Positions 46,189 through 55,849 are shown, numbered from the stretch's first letter. The stretch is 61,291 bases of DNA from Moraxella lacunata (GCF_002027545.1 NZ_MXAN01000064.1:1-61291), one strand, 5' to 3'. Program-made: numbers and translations. The notes: a model not told the origin generated them from the sequence alone.

Positions 46189-46809
46189 ATGAAAAGTCTA
46201 TATTTTATCCGTCATGGCGAAAGCCTTGCCAACGCTGGTGGCACGCCCCTGCCCAATGCTGATATTCCTTTGACCGAAAAAGGACACACCCAAGCCAAAG
46301 ACCGCCTTACTCATTGGCAACAGCTGGGCATACGCCCAAGCCATATTTATCATTCTGCCATGCTTCGCACACAGCAGACCGCCCTGCCCTTTTGTCGGTA
46401 TTATGGCATGACCGCAAACACACTTGACCTGCTTGATGAGTTAAACACCCTTGCCTTTGATGCCATCAAAGACATCTCGGTGGACGCACGCCGTCTGATG
46501 AATACCAATTGGTGGCAAACGGCGGGACTAGATGATAGGCATGGCGTGGGAGCGGACAGCTTTGGCGAGTTCATGGGGCGGGTGGATACATTCATCGATA
46601 GGATTGATGAATTTGCTGATAATACGCTGTTTTTTGGGCATGGGATTTGGCTTGGACTGCTTGCCTATCGGCTCATGAATCTGCCTGTGCGTGATAATGC
46701 CGACATCAGGCGATTTCGTGCTTTTCAGACCGCCATGCCCATGCATAACACCGTGCTGTATCGGCTAGATGCGGCAGATGATGTGAGAAGTCTGGTGTGG
46801 ACTGCCTAA
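46189..46809 (+). CDS. Histidine-phosphatase (phosphoglycerate mutase-like) protein
   Basis: A 206-residue branch-1 histidine phosphatase. The catalytic FIRHGESLANAGG is at the N-terminus, with SHIYHSAMLRTQQTALPF and a second His in NTLFFGHGIWLGLL. The substrate cannot be told; related proteins act on sugar phosphates or phosphoproteins. ATG 46189 is chosen over an upstream start because it begins at the catalytic domain. A bidirectional terminator follows. Confidence 0.87.
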   Translation: MKSLYFIRHGESLANAGGTPLPNADIPLTEKGHTQAKDRLTHWQQLGIRPSHIYHSAMLRTQQTALPFCRYYGMTANTLDLLDELNTLAFDAIKDISVDARRLMNTNWWQTAGLDDRHGVGADSFGEFMGRVDTFIDRIDEFADNTLFFGHGIWLGLLAYRLMNLPVRDNADIRRFRAFQTAMPMHNTVLYRLDAADDVRSLVWTA

Positions 46810-46825
46810 ATTTAGCTGTCAACAA

Positions 46826-46854
46826 AAAAGGCTAACCCATTGGATTAGCCTTTT
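46826..46854. terminator. Bidirectional terminator between phosphatase and HMA genes
   Basis: Perfect 10-bp stem AAAAGGCTAA / TTAGCCTTTT with a 9-base loop between two convergent genes. Confidence 0.85.
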
Positions 46855-46870
46855 ATTTATGTCTATGTTT

Positions 46871-47083
46871 TTAGGTCGTGCTAAATCCTGCGTCTTCTAC
46901 CGCACGAATCAGCTCAATCTTATCCACTTGCGTGTCGTCATACTCAATGACAGCCTGCTCTAAGGGTAGATTGACTTCCACATTTTGCACGCCTGCAATG
47001 TCATTAATGGCGTTATGCACGCTTTGCACACAGCCATCACAGGTCATGCCAAAGACTTTTAGGGTTAGGGTTTCAACTGCCAT
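46871..47083 (-). CDS. copZ: Heavy-metal-associated copper chaperone
   Basis: A 70-residue single HMA domain with GMTCDGCVQSV (CxxC) and the ferredoxin-like betaalphabetabetaalphabeta pattern, ending VEDAGFSTT. Such CopZ-like proteins bring Cu(I) to CopA. It is 44 kb from copA and alone, so partnership is inferred. It is adjacent to a terminator and to argC. Confidence 0.88.
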   Translation of the reverse strand: MAVETLTLKVFGMTCDGCVQSVHNAINDIAGVQNVEVNLPLEQAVIEYDDTQVDKIELIRAVEDAGFSTT

Positions 47084-47168
47084 GATACGCTCCTTTGCTA
47101 AAATAAACTGGTAAATTAAACTGGTAAAATCAAGTGGTGTGTCTTATGTTGGGGTTGGTGAATATTTT

Positions 47169-48251
47169 TCAAGGCACCACCGCACAACCACCAAACTCCA
47201 CACCCAATCCACACATCTCATCAAATCCGCACAGGATATTCATGTTTTGCACCGCTTGACCGCTCGCCCCTTTGACAAGGTTATCTTGGACGACTAGGAT
47301 AGTCAAGGTATCATCATCTTGATGAACGGCGATTTTTAGGCGGTTGGATGCTCGCACCGAACGAGTATCGGGAAACATCCCTTTGGCAAGCACGTCCACG
47401 AATGGCTCGTTTTGATACACTTTTTCAAAAATCTCTTGCCAGTTTAACGCCTTGCCGTCATCGCTTAGGGTCAGATGAATGGTGCTAAACATTCCCCGAA
47501 TCATCGGTACAAGGTGGGGGGCAAACCGCACTTTTTGGGCAAATTTAGACCCCAAAAATGTATGCACGCCTTGACTTATCTCAGGGGTATGGCGATGACC
47601 TACCACGCCATAGGCAGAGAAATTATCAGATAACTCGCTAAACAGCAGGTTCATCTTGGCATTACGCCCTGCCCCTGATACACCCGACTTGGCATCGATG
47701 ATAATGTTCGGCAAAATCAAGGGGCTGTCGGCACCGTTTTGGGTGTCTATCACAGGTTTTAGCCCCAAAATGGCGGTGGTGGGATAACAACCGGGGTTGG
47801 CGATGACCTTGGCGGATTTGATTTTTTCACGGTGAATCTCGGGCAAGCCATACACCGCCTCCGCCAACACGTCAGGGCAAGTATGTTCCAAACCATACCA
47901 TTTGCCAAACTCGCCCAAATCCTGCAAACGAAAATCCGCCCCCAAATCAATGACCTTCACCCCTTGTGCAATGAGCTTTGGCGTGTGGCTCATGGCAACC
48001 CCGTGTGGCGTGGCAAAAAACACAACATCGCACGCCTTACCAATCTCGTCCATGACGCTGTCCGTCATGTCGCTGTACACGACATCACACACGCCAAGCA
48101 GACTTGGGAAAATCTCGCTCACCGCCCGCCCCTTTTCACTGCGGGACGTGAGATGACTGATGGTAACATGGGGGTGGCGGGATAATAGGCGTATCAGCTC
48201 AACGCCTGTATAGCCTGTACCGCCAATGATAGCAACGTTAATTTTTGACAT
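47169..48251 (-). CDS. argC: N-acetyl-gamma-glutamyl-phosphate reductase
   Basis: A 360-residue NADPH enzyme of arginine synthesis. It has the Rossmann start VAIIGGTGYTGVELIRLL and the catalytic-Cys motif NPGCYPTTAILGL near residue 155, plus GVSGAGR and HRHTPEI segments. Complete length for the type-1 enzyme. It is monocistronic and divergent from the RnfB-like gene. Confidence 0.95.
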   Translation of the reverse strand: MSKINVAIIGGTGYTGVELIRLLSRHPHVTISHLTSRSEKGRAVSEIFPSLLGVCDVVYSDMTDSVMDEIGKACDVVFFATPHGVAMSHTPKLIAQGVKVIDLGADFRLQDLGEFGKWYGLEHTCPDVLAEAVYGLPEIHREKIKSAKVIANPGCYPTTAILGLKPVIDTQNGADSPLILPNIIIDAKSGVSGAGRNAKMNLLFSELSDNFSAYGVVGHRHTPEISQGVHTFLGSKFAQKVRFAPHLVPMIRGMFSTIHLTLSDDGKALNWQEIFEKVYQNEPFVDVLAKGMFPDTRSVRASNRLKIAVHQDDDTLTILVVQDNLVKGASGQAVQNMNILCGFDEMCGLGVEFGGCAVVP

Positions 48252-48415
48252 GGGTTTTCCTAAATAAAAAGCGTGTTTGGATTATAAAAAATTTTACCCA
48301 TTTTGGCAAATAAAATCCGCCATCTAACATCATCCCTGCCACACGCCATCCCACAATGGTCGCACAACCTGCCAAAACTTGCTATAATACCTCCTTTTAT
48401 TCACAGCCTGTCGCC

Positions 48416-49246
48416 ATGAATGACCGCTTAGCCTGCCTACCGATTTTATTTAACACCCTAGCCCTTGACCGCCTGACCCCCACCCAAAAAATCATCGTCG
48501 AGCAGATAGACGAACTTTTGCCCCAAACCCAGTGCGGTCTGTGCGGACACCCAGACGGCTGTCTGCCCTATGCCTATGGCGTGGCGGTGCGTGGCGAGTC
48601 CCACAACTTATGCGTGCCGGGCGGTCAAGCGGTAACGGACGCCATCGGCACGGTGCTTGCCAAGCATGGCGACCCACGCCCCACCCTGCCTGCCACCGCC
48701 AGCAAATGGGCAACCGACCCTGCCACCGACCGCCCCACCGAAGTGCGAGCCGTCATCGATGAGAACGACTGTATCGGCTGTACCAAATGTATCCCTGCCT
48801 GCCCTGTGGACGCCATCATCGGCACCGCCAAGCACATGCACACCATCATCACCGACCTATGCACAGGGTGCGAGCTGTGCCTACCGCCCTGCCCTGTGGA
48901 CTGCATTCGCCTAGAAGTACACCCACGCACCATCACGCCCAGCGAGCGAGCAGACGAGCAGGCACATCTACGCACTCGCTATCATCGCCATCTTGACCGT
49001 GTCGCCCAAAGTATCACAGACGGCACCAAGCCTGTGGTTAGCTCGGTTGAGTCGGTCATGGCAAACGTCATGAGCGAGCCAAGTGGCACGCCCATGGACA
49101 AAGACACCGCCAAAAACGCCATTGAACTTGCCAAAATCCGCACCCAAATCAAAAAACTCACCAAACAGCTAAGCGTAAAAAACAGTCCTACCATACAAGA
49201 TGAGCTTGACAATTTAACGCAGAAATTGCGAGAATTAGAGCAATAA
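48416..49246 (+). CDS. RnfB-like [4Fe-4S] ferredoxin
   Basis: A 276-residue protein combining an N-terminal 4Fe-4S domain (QTQCGLCGHPDGCLPYA) with two bacterial ferredoxin clusters (DCIGCTKCIPACPVDAI; LCTGCELCLPPCPVDCI) and a charged C-terminal extension. It resembles RnfB/RsxB, a redox subunit, but it is encoded alone without the other rnf genes. ATG 48416 is preferred over an in-frame start 20 codons upstream. Physiological partner unknown. Confidence 0.87.
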   Translation: MNDRLACLPILFNTLALDRLTPTQKIIVEQIDELLPQTQCGLCGHPDGCLPYAYGVAVRGESHNLCVPGGQAVTDAIGTVLAKHGDPRPTLPATASKWATDPATDRPTEVRAVIDENDCIGCTKCIPACPVDAIIGTAKHMHTIITDLCTGCELCLPPCPVDCIRLEVHPRTITPSERADEQAHLRTRYHRHLDRVAQSITDGTKPVVSSVESVMANVMSEPSGTPMDKDTAKNAIELAKIRTQIKKLTKQLSVKNSPTIQDELDNLTQKLRELEQ

Positions 49247-49262
49247 CCCCACGAGCCACGCC

Positions 49263-50558
49263 ATGTCATTAGAAAATATCCGCCTAGAAAATCTGGATAA
49301 TGCCCATGAGATAGACCCTGCCACACACAAACAGCTTGACCTAGTCAGACGCTTAGAGAAGTCAGGTTTTATCTTTGCCACCGACCCCAAAGTCGCCACC
49401 GACCTTGCCCGCTCATCAGACGGCACACCCACCGATAAGCTCATCTATCGTGCCACGCTCATGGACAGTCAAGGCGACTTACAAACCGCCCTACACAAAG
49501 GCGATTTTTTGGTGAAGGGTGTCGGCAGGCTCTATGCAGGTATCTCGTTCGTGGTTGGGTTTGTGGGGGTGCTTGGGCTACTTAGCACGCACGTGGTTAA
49601 TTTTTTCTATGTACTGCTTGGGCTACTCGGTTGGCATACGGTTACGCTCGTTTTGTGGTTTGTGGGGCTAAATAATCCCAACCGCTATTCTGGCATTTAT
49701 GGCATACTAGACCGACTTCGCCCCAAATCCGCCATAGAAAGCGAAGCCTTTGACATCTACCAAGAAGAATTTCAAAAAAACACCGCATGGCAAATCGGCA
49801 AAGTCATTCACAAGGCGTGGCTCTGTGGCTTGGCAGGCAGTGTGCTTGCCCTACTCATGCTGTTTTTGTTCAAAAGCTATGCCTTTATGTGGGAATCCAC
49901 GCTGTTATCCCAAAGCCATTTTGCCATGATTTTAAAGGGTTTGGGCTTTGTGCCAAGCCTGTTTGGTTTTGAACTACCCAGCCAAATTAGCCTGTCTCGG
50001 GGCGATGTCCCCCCTGCTCGCCTTGCCACACTCATGATGTTGTCCGTTGTGGTCTATGGCATGATACCCCGCCTGTGTGCTTACCTGCTGTGCCATTTTA
50101 ATGCTCGTGAGCGTTTTGCCATTGACCCCAATTTGTATTATTACGAAAACCTACTTCGCACCTTCAACCAAACCATTGTTGATAAAGACGACTTCACCCC
50201 ACGCACGCCAACACCCACCAAAACCACTCTTAGCACTCACAAAAAAGTCGTGGCGACCCTAGAATGGGTAAGTAATGATGAGCTGTGGCACGGACTGAGT
50301 GATGATGTCAAAAACTTAGGGGCGGTTGATACCAAAGAAGACGTGCTGTATCTTACCCAAATCGCCGGCACCTTACACGCCCAAATCCTGCTCGGCGTGG
50401 ACTGCCGTATCCTACCCGATAGGGGCGTACTTAGGAAAGTGGATTTGATTCGCCAAAATAGCGATTATGGGGTAATCGTCAAATTCTTGCACAGTGGCGG
50501 TTATGTCAATGAATGGCGAGACGCATTAAATGAGCGAAATGTTGAACAGATAAATTGA
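49263..50558 (+). CDS. DUF2868 membrane protein
   Basis: A 431-residue protein with two membrane segments near residues 88-136 (FVVGFVGVLGLLSTHVV, LLGLLGWHTVTLVLWFV), two more near 188-207 and 259-281, and a soluble C-terminal half. It matches the general pattern of DUF2868 proteins, which in relatives pair with a DUF3482 GTPase gene; no such gene is here. It starts 16 bp after the ferredoxin gene. Function unknown. Confidence 0.8.
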   Translation: MSLENIRLENLDNAHEIDPATHKQLDLVRRLEKSGFIFATDPKVATDLARSSDGTPTDKLIYRATLMDSQGDLQTALHKGDFLVKGVGRLYAGISFVVGFVGVLGLLSTHVVNFFYVLLGLLGWHTVTLVLWFVGLNNPNRYSGIYGILDRLRPKSAIESEAFDIYQEEFQKNTAWQIGKVIHKAWLCGLAGSVLALLMLFLFKSYAFMWESTLLSQSHFAMILKGLGFVPSLFGFELPSQISLSRGDVPPARLATLMMLSVVVYGMIPRLCAYLLCHFNARERFAIDPNLYYYENLLRTFNQTIVDKDDFTPRTPTPTKTTLSTHKKVVATLEWVSNDELWHGLSDDVKNLGAVDTKEDVLYLTQIAGTLHAQILLGVDCRILPDRGVLRKVDLIRQNSDYGVIVKFLHSGGYVNEWRDALNERNVEQIN

Positions 50559-50590
50559 TGAATAGGTTTTATTCGTAAATTAATTAATCG

Positions 50591-50731
50591 GTATTGTTCA
50601 ATAAAGATATATTTTAAAATTTGGACGTGTAGGGGCGAATTACATTCGCCCAAAAATCAACACTTTATCACAGGGCAAATGTGATTTGCCCCTACAAATC
50701 TACCCAAAGGTATGGTTAATTAACAATACCA
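50591..50731 (+). mobile_element. 141-bp MITE-like element carrying an F2 core, copy 1
   Basis: Ends GGTATTGTT / AACAATACC, inside which lies the F2 core (GTAGGGGCGAAT...GCCCCTAC, 50630-50696). Flanks show the possible 8-bp target duplication AATTAATC on both sides. A copy of identical length is at 57063-57203. Confidence 0.7.
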
Positions 50732-50732
50732 A

Positions 50733-51134
50733 TTAATCAATTAATAAAAACGGGGCAACTTCAATCAGTCCCGTTTTTTCATGATTTTTAAAAGGCAATC
50801 TTTTTTTAATAATACACCATTTATCATTTTCATAATACGCCAAAATATCCAAATCCATAGGCACTTTTTTAAAACTATTATCATGTTCTCGTCCGCATTG
50901 TGTTTCTATGCTTTTTAATAATTCATTAAAATTATCATAATTCATCGGCTTGTATAACTTTATCATCATCACGGCATTATGATAAATCAGCTCTGTTTTT
51001 CCTGTAAAGTCCTTACCAATTATCATGGACGATAAATCCACATTGCCCCATAACTTTAATTCATCAAGGGCAATGTTAAAACTTATCTCGCTGTCATGAT
51101 TACTGCCTAAGGCGATGATATATTGGTGTATCAT
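50733..51134 (-). CDS. folK: HPPK-like folate enzyme (FolK)
   Basis: Pyrophosphokinase of folate synthesis, recognised by the start YIIALGSNHDSE and the central/late motif GREHDNSFKKVPMDLDILAY, with PMDLDIL providing the metal-binding Asp pair. At 133 residues it is shorter than usual (about 160), lacking part of the middle loops; the end LIEVAPFLLID is weakly conserved. It could be a reduced but functional copy. It lies 33 bp after folB. AT-rich coding sequence. Confidence 0.75.
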   Translation of the reverse strand: MIHQYIIALGSNHDSEISFNIALDELKLWGNVDLSSMIIGKDFTGKTELIYHNAVMMIKLYKPMNYDNFNELLKSIETQCGREHDNSFKKVPMDLDILAYYENDKWCIIKKRLPFKNHEKTGLIEVAPFLLID

Positions 51135-51167
51135 TTTTTATTTATAATTTATGGCAATTTAAAACAC

Positions 51168-51527
51168 TTATGCAGATTTATGGCGAACGATTTTTACGCC
51201 CACGCTGTCGGCTTGTTTTATGGCGTTGGGCTTATGAATGGTAAGCGTAATGGTTTGGCAAGGATAATGGGCGAGTAAATAGACACAAATCTCTTCGGCA
51301 AGTTTTTCCAATAACTTTGCCTGTATCTCATGGCATAGACGTTCTATGTCTTCGCACACCGTTTTATAATTTATGGCATATGCCACATCATCGCTTTGGC
51401 TTGCCCGTGTCATGTCGCACACCATTTCACAATCTATCACCAGTGATTGTTTAATGGCTCGCTCCCAATCATAGACACCGATAAGGGTATTAATCTTTAA
51501 ACCTTGAATAAAAACAATGTCGTTCAT
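51168..51527 (-). CDS. folB: Dihydroneopterin aldolase
   Basis: A 119-residue enzyme of folate synthesis releasing hydroxymethyldihydropterin. FIQGLKINTLIGVYDWER at the start and VAYAINYKTVCEDIERLC with an active-site Tyr, then KLLEKLAEEICVYLL. Size and motifs fit FolB. It starts a small folB-folK unit. Confidence 0.92.
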   Translation of the reverse strand: MNDIVFIQGLKINTLIGVYDWERAIKQSLVIDCEMVCDMTRASQSDDVAYAINYKTVCEDIERLCHEIQAKLLEKLAEEICVYLLAHYPCQTITLTIHKPNAIKQADSVGVKIVRHKSA

Positions 51528-51550
51528 TATCTGTCTCTTTTATAAAATGG

Positions 51551-51612
51551 GTAGGGAAATTATATTTCCAAATATTAACTATTAACATAGGGCAAATATG
51601 ATTTGCCCCTAC
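51551..51612. repeat. F2 short inverted-repeat element
   Basis: GTAGGGAAATTATATTTCC hairpin, spacer, then GGGCAAATATGATTTGCCCC and TAC. A diverged member of the GTAGGGGCGAAT family between folB and rarD. Confidence 0.65.
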
Positions 51613-51631
51613 AATGTCAAATTATATCAAA

Positions 51632-52522
51632 TCAATGTTTTCTATGTTTCACCATATCTACACTAAACACCAACAGTCCAAGCCAAATCAGTCCAAAAAT
51701 CATCAAGCGTTTTAAATCAATCGGTTCATGATAATAAAACACCGCAATCATAAACACAATACTTGGCGTTAAATAACCCAAAAAGGATAAGGTATTAAAA
51801 CTCACAAGTTTGGTTGATTGGTTGTACAATAAAAGTGGCAATAAAGTAATCGGGCCTGCCAAAGCCAGTAGCCAAATATCAGAAGATACCCAAAATGCCA
51901 AAGTTGAACTTGCCACATCGGCACCGACAAGCCACATCAAGCACAAAGGTAACAGCAAAGCCGTTTCAATAAATAAACCGTCAATGGCATTAAAAGGCGT
52001 TTGGCGTTGCAACACCCCATAAAAAGCAAAGGACAACGCCAAAATCAAACTCACCCACGGCACGCCACCAAACAGCACCACCTGAATGCCAACGGCAAGC
52101 ACGGCAAGAGCGACAGCGATTTTTTGCAAAAGTCGCAGGCGTTCTTTAAAGATGACAAGCGACAGCCCCACGCCCATTAAGGGATTGATAAAATAACCAA
52201 GGCTTGCTTCAAGCACCCTATCATTTGCCACCGCCCACACATAGGTCAGCCAGTTTGAGCCAATCAAGAGAGCCGACACAAAGGTCAAACCTAGCCATTT
52301 GGGATTTTGGCGGATTTGGGCAAGCCAAGCCGTTCTTTTGCCAATGATGATGATAAGGCTTAACACCACAAACGTCCATACCACCCGATGAGTGATGACT
52401 TCAACAGCGTGATAACCGTCCAACAGCTTAAAATAAAAAGGAAAATTACCCCACATCAAAAACGCCAAAAGAGCCGTCATTAGCCCTTTTGGGGTTGTGG
52501 TTATGGTTAGTTTATTGCTCAT
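51632..52522 (-). CDS. rarD: RarD-type EamA transporter
   Basis: A 296-residue protein of ten membrane helices (two EamA halves) with MTALLAFLMWGNFPFYFKLL at the start and IDPL-like TLSFLGYLTPSIVFMIAVF near the end. RarD proteins are annotated as chloramphenicol-sensitive transporters, but substrates are mostly undefined; export of amino acids or metabolites is likely. It is located after VapC with a 6-bp gap. Confidence 0.88.
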   Translation of the reverse strand: MSNKLTITTTPKGLMTALLAFLMWGNFPFYFKLLDGYHAVEVITHRVVWTFVVLSLIIIIGKRTAWLAQIRQNPKWLGLTFVSALLIGSNWLTYVWAVANDRVLEASLGYFINPLMGVGLSLVIFKERLRLLQKIAVALAVLAVGIQVVLFGGVPWVSLILALSFAFYGVLQRQTPFNAIDGLFIETALLLPLCLMWLVGADVASSTLAFWVSSDIWLLALAGPITLLPLLLYNQSTKLVSFNTLSFLGYLTPSIVFMIAVFYYHEPIDLKRLMIFGLIWLGLLVFSVDMVKHRKH

Positions 52523-52528
52523 TTTTTA

Positions 52529-52921
52529 TCAATCATTTGTTAAAAATTTTAAGCCTTGATATTGAATGATTTTGTCATCATTGGTAATCAGACACAAATT
52601 ATCAATCATTGATTGAGCAATTAGCATTCTATCAAAAGGGTCTTTATGAATGATTGGTAAATTCTCCAAAATTTTGGTGTATTTATGGTTAATATCCAAT
52701 TCGATAAACCCATTTTCAAGCAACCTTTGATATAATTTTATAGTATCAAATTTGAAACCGTCTTTGTTCAAATTGGTTTTTAAGGCAATTTCCCATAAAT
52801 TAACCGTGCTAAAATAAATGGTGTTTTCGGTATTTTCCAATATATTTTTGACTTTATCGGATAATTTATGTGGTTCTTTGGCAAGCCAAATGACAATATG
52901 AGTATCTAATAAATAATTCAT
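52529..52921 (-). CDS. vapC: VapC-type PIN-domain toxin
   Basis: A 130-residue PIN ribonuclease with acidic residues in LLDTHIVIWL (Asp6), TVNLWEIALK (Glu) and DPFDRMLIAQS (Asp) and a C-terminal hydrophobic strand LITNDDKIIQY. It is expected to cleave RNA when not held by its antitoxin, which precedes and overlaps it by 4 bp. Downstream of aroA in the same transcription direction. Confidence 0.9.
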   Translation of the reverse strand: MNYLLDTHIVIWLAKEPHKLSDKVKNILENTENTIYFSTVNLWEIALKTNLNKDGFKFDTIKLYQRLLENGFIELDINHKYTKILENLPIIHKDPFDRMLIAQSMIDNLCLITNDDKIIQYQGLKFLTND

Positions 52922-53184
52922 TCAATATTCTCATCAAAACTTTCTTCAAACATTGCCATAATCTCATCATCACCCCAATGAATATCATCAGGCACGACCC
53001 CTTCACCAATCATAAATCCTAATTGGCGTTTTTTGGGCGTGGGCTTGGCGGTATTGGGCAAAAATTGCCCAATTTCCTTGCCTGATTGCTTAACCGATAT
53101 GGTCTCGCCCTTTAATAGGGCGTTTTGCACCGCTTGCCAATCAATAAATTGACCGCTGGTAGAACCCAAATCAATACTTAACAT
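52918..53184 (-). CDS. Phd/YefM-like antitoxin of the VapC toxin
   Basis: An 88-residue protein with a Phd-type N-terminal fold (WQAVQNALLKGETISVKQSGKEIGQFLP) and an acidic C-terminal half (GDDEIMAMFEESFDENIE) of the kind that wraps a toxin. It begins 3 bp after aroA and overlaps VapC by 4 bp, so the module is probably transcribed from the aroA promoter as well as its own. Confidence 0.85.
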   Translation of the reverse strand: MLSIDLGSTSGQFIDWQAVQNALLKGETISVKQSGKEIGQFLPNTAKPTPKKRQLGFMIGEGVVPDDIHWGDDEIMAMFEESFDENIE

Positions 53185-53187
53185 GGC

Positions 53188-54516
53188 TTACTCCACCACT
53201 TCCACATTCAGCCCTGCCTTATTGACCAATTCGGCAAATTTTGGAAAGCTCGTATTAACCGTTTCTGTACCATTGATAATAATTGTATCAGACGCACGCA
53301 GGCTTGCCACCGTAAAGCTCATCGCAATTCTATGGTCATGATGAGAGTCAATCTCGCCCCCACCAAACACAAATTGTGCCCCGCCCTTACCGACAATCTC
53401 AATGCCGTCATCTAGCACCGTGCAGTCAATACCAAGCGTGGCAAGACCGTCCGCCATGACTTGAATGCGGTCAGATTCTTTGACTCTAAGCTCTTCTGCC
53501 CCACGCAAAATCGTCTTGCCTGTGGCACACGCACTTGCCACAAACAGCACTGGAAATTCATCAATGGCAAGCGGTACAAGGTGTAGCGGTATCTCAATGC
53601 CGTGTAGCTCGCTTGCCTTGACGCAAATATCCGCCACAGGCTCACCGCCCACCACCGCCTCATTGGTCAGGCGAATGTCCGCCCCCATAAGTTTTAGAAT
53701 GTCAATCACGCCCGTGCGAGTTGGGTTAATCCCCACCTTTGGCAGTACCACATCGCCATGCTTGGCAATCGCCCCTGCCACCATAAAAAACGCCGAACTT
53801 GAAATATCCGCAGGCACTTCAATATCACACGCCACAAGCTCGCCACCGCCTTTGATGCGAATCTCATTGCCCTTATCCAGCTTTTTGACAGCGACATCAT
53901 AACCAAACGCCCTAAGCATTCGCTCGGTGTGGTCTCGGGTAATCTCAGGCTCGGTTACGACCGTCTCGCCATTTGCCCATAGCCCTGCCAAAAGCAGGCA
54001 GGATTTGACCTGAGCGGACGCCATAGGCATATCATAGGTGATAGCATTTAGGGTCTGATTGCCTGTGATTGTGATTGGCGGTGTGCCACGCTCGCCTGTG
54101 GTTGCCACGACCGCCCCCATTTCACGCAGGGGCTTTGCCACTCGCTCCATGGGGCGTTTGGATAAACTTCTATCCCCTATCATGGTGCTGTCAAATTTTT
54201 GGGCGGACAAAATCCCTGATAATAGTCGCATACTCGTGCCAGAGTTACCCATATCAAGCTCTTTTTGTGGGGCGGTCAGCCCATTTATTCCCACGCCATA
54301 AATGGTAACTTTGTCGCCGTCTCGGTGAATCTCAACGCCCATATCGGCAAAGGCTTGCAAGGTAGATAATGCGTCTTCGCCTTCCAAAAAATTGGTGACA
54401 CGGGTTACGCCATTTGCTAAAGAACCAAACATAATAGAGCGGTGCGAAATGGATTTGTCAGGGGCAACTTTATGCGTGCCTGTAAAGGTGGTGCTGGGGG
54501 TGATTTGGTATTTCAT
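53188..54516 (-). CDS. aroA: 3-phosphoshikimate 1-carboxyvinyltransferase (EPSP synthase)
   Basis: A 442-residue enzyme of the shikimate pathway: DKSISHRSIMFGSLANG, MGNSGTSMRLLSG, the LAKRP-equivalent DRSLSKRPMERV, and late KESDRI and DHRIAMSF motifs. It belongs to the class I-like form by motif spacing, though only analysis of the whole sequence could say. In some relatives tyrA and aroA are fused; here they are separate and have a nuclease gene between them. Confidence 0.95.
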   Translation of the reverse strand: MKYQITPSTTFTGTHKVAPDKSISHRSIMFGSLANGVTRVTNFLEGEDALSTLQAFADMGVEIHRDGDKVTIYGVGINGLTAPQKELDMGNSGTSMRLLSGILSAQKFDSTMIGDRSLSKRPMERVAKPLREMGAVVATTGERGTPPITITGNQTLNAITYDMPMASAQVKSCLLLAGLWANGETVVTEPEITRDHTERMLRAFGYDVAVKKLDKGNEIRIKGGGELVACDIEVPADISSSAFFMVAGAIAKHGDVVLPKVGINPTRTGVIDILKLMGADIRLTNEAVVGGEPVADICVKASELHGIEIPLHLVPLAIDEFPVLFVASACATGKTILRGAEELRVKESDRIQVMADGLATLGIDCTVLDDGIEIVGKGGAQFVFGGGEIDSHHDHRIAMSFTVASLRASDTIIINGTETVNTSFPKFAELVNKAGLNVEVVE

Positions 54517-54551
54517 TGCTAATTCCTAAGGTAAAAAGAAAGTTTTGGTAG

Positions 54552-54572
54552 GTAAGGTGTGTATTATGCACC
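54552..54572. repeat. F1 half element, left side of the nuclease gene
   Basis: GTAAGGTGTGTATTATGC then ACC: one arm of the F1 repeat. Its mirror arm is at 55850-55870; together they bracket the 405-residue nuclease gene. Confidence 0.65.
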
Positions 54573-54581
54573 AATATTAAA

Positions 54582-55799
54582 TCAAGGTTCAATTTTAATA
54601 TTGTTCTTTACAATATTATTATACAATAATTCAACTTCTTTCATAATTAAATCCGCCAAACTACCGTCATTGATTTTTATCCAAATATCAGAGTTGTATT
54701 GCCAATAACGCAAATTTTTTGGGTAATAGTAAGCAAACCAAATCTTAGATGTTTTTATATTTTTATCAGGCAAAGAGTTAACGATTTCCTTAGAAACTTT
54801 ATCGTAAACTTCATTTCCTTTTCTCAAATTTTTATCAAGTGATTTATAACCAATTATTAGGTTGTTGTAATTACCACCTTGAAATTCAAATGCAATGTAT
54901 AAATTATAATCTTTTACTTTTATATAAAAACCCCTATTTTTCTCATTAAGAGAAACGGACTTATTTTTGTGTAAATGATAATTTTGGTTTTGATTGATTT
55001 TTTCAGTTAATTGCCTATTCAATTTTTCAATCAAATTTCTTTGTAATGTGGGAATTTGATTGGCGATTTTAATCGCTGAAACAATACTTTCATTGCTTTC
55101 TAAAATTGAATTAATAATTGCATTTTGCTCGCTCATATCACTTATTCCCATAAATTGCTTTTGAATAAATTTTATAAATTGGTTAATAAATTCTAAAACA
55201 CTGGCATTTTGACAATCCGCCTTACACGCATTTAACCAATCAACCAAATCATTATAGCTAATATGACTAAATTCATTATTCATTTGCCATTGTTCTAAAT
55301 CTTCTGTTTTTACGCTATAATCACTTGGTAAATTTTGGGACAAATAAACCAAATGTTTGTAAGGGTGTTTTTTAATTAACTCTTGATAGTAATCACTTAA
55401 TTGTTCTTTTTGGTCTCTTGCATAAGGTTTGTTTTCAATGCAAATGCCATATTGTTTGCCGTCAGTTAAATAAATATCCATACGCCGAGATGATTTAGTA
55501 GTAACTTCTGTTTCAACATTAACCTTTGAAAGATTATCCAAAAATTCATTCCATTCTGGGCATTGTAAACTTGGCAAGCAGATTTTTATAAAGTGTTTTA
55601 AAAATAAATCATCTTGCTGATGAGAACCTTTGGGATTTAATAAATCCGCCAAAATATAACTTAAATTGGTCTCATTGGTTGCAATATAATTAAAAATGCT
55701 AAAATTTGGAGCAAGTTGTTTGGCATATAGTCTTTTTGACGTATTGATAAGCTGTATTTCATTACTCACTGTTTTTAGCAAATTTTGAATTTCTTTCAT
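54582..55799 (-). CDS. PD-(D/E)XK nuclease-family protein
   Basis: A 405-residue protein with a nuclease-like core: MDIYLTDGKQYGICIENKPY gives the D...E-x-K pattern near residues 107-125, followed by DQKEQLSDYYQEL. It matches the PD-(D/E)XK superfamily (PDDEXK_4-type) seen in defence or mobile contexts. The rest is Lys/Asn/Ile-rich and much more AT-rich than aroA and tyrA on either side, suggesting acquisition. Bracketed by F1 half repeats. Confidence 0.75.
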   Translation of the reverse strand: MKEIQNLLKTVSNEIQLINTSKRLYAKQLAPNFSIFNYIATNETNLSYILADLLNPKGSHQQDDLFLKHFIKICLPSLQCPEWNEFLDNLSKVNVETEVTTKSSRRMDIYLTDGKQYGICIENKPYARDQKEQLSDYYQELIKKHPYKHLVYLSQNLPSDYSVKTEDLEQWQMNNEFSHISYNDLVDWLNACKADCQNASVLEFINQFIKFIQKQFMGISDMSEQNAIINSILESNESIVSAIKIANQIPTLQRNLIEKLNRQLTEKINQNQNYHLHKNKSVSLNEKNRGFYIKVKDYNLYIAFEFQGGNYNNLIIGYKSLDKNLRKGNEVYDKVSKEIVNSLPDKNIKTSKIWFAYYYPKNLRYWQYNSDIWIKINDGSLADLIMKEVELLYNNIVKNNIKIEP

Positions 55800-55849
55800 T
55801 ATTTAACCTTTTGAATTACTGCTAAATACAATAACCATACTTTGTAAAT

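Noticed and set aside
48492..48975. Minus-strand frames under the RnfB-like gene
   Set aside because: Antisense shadows of Cys- and Pro-rich codons; the plus-strand ferredoxin motifs are unambiguous.
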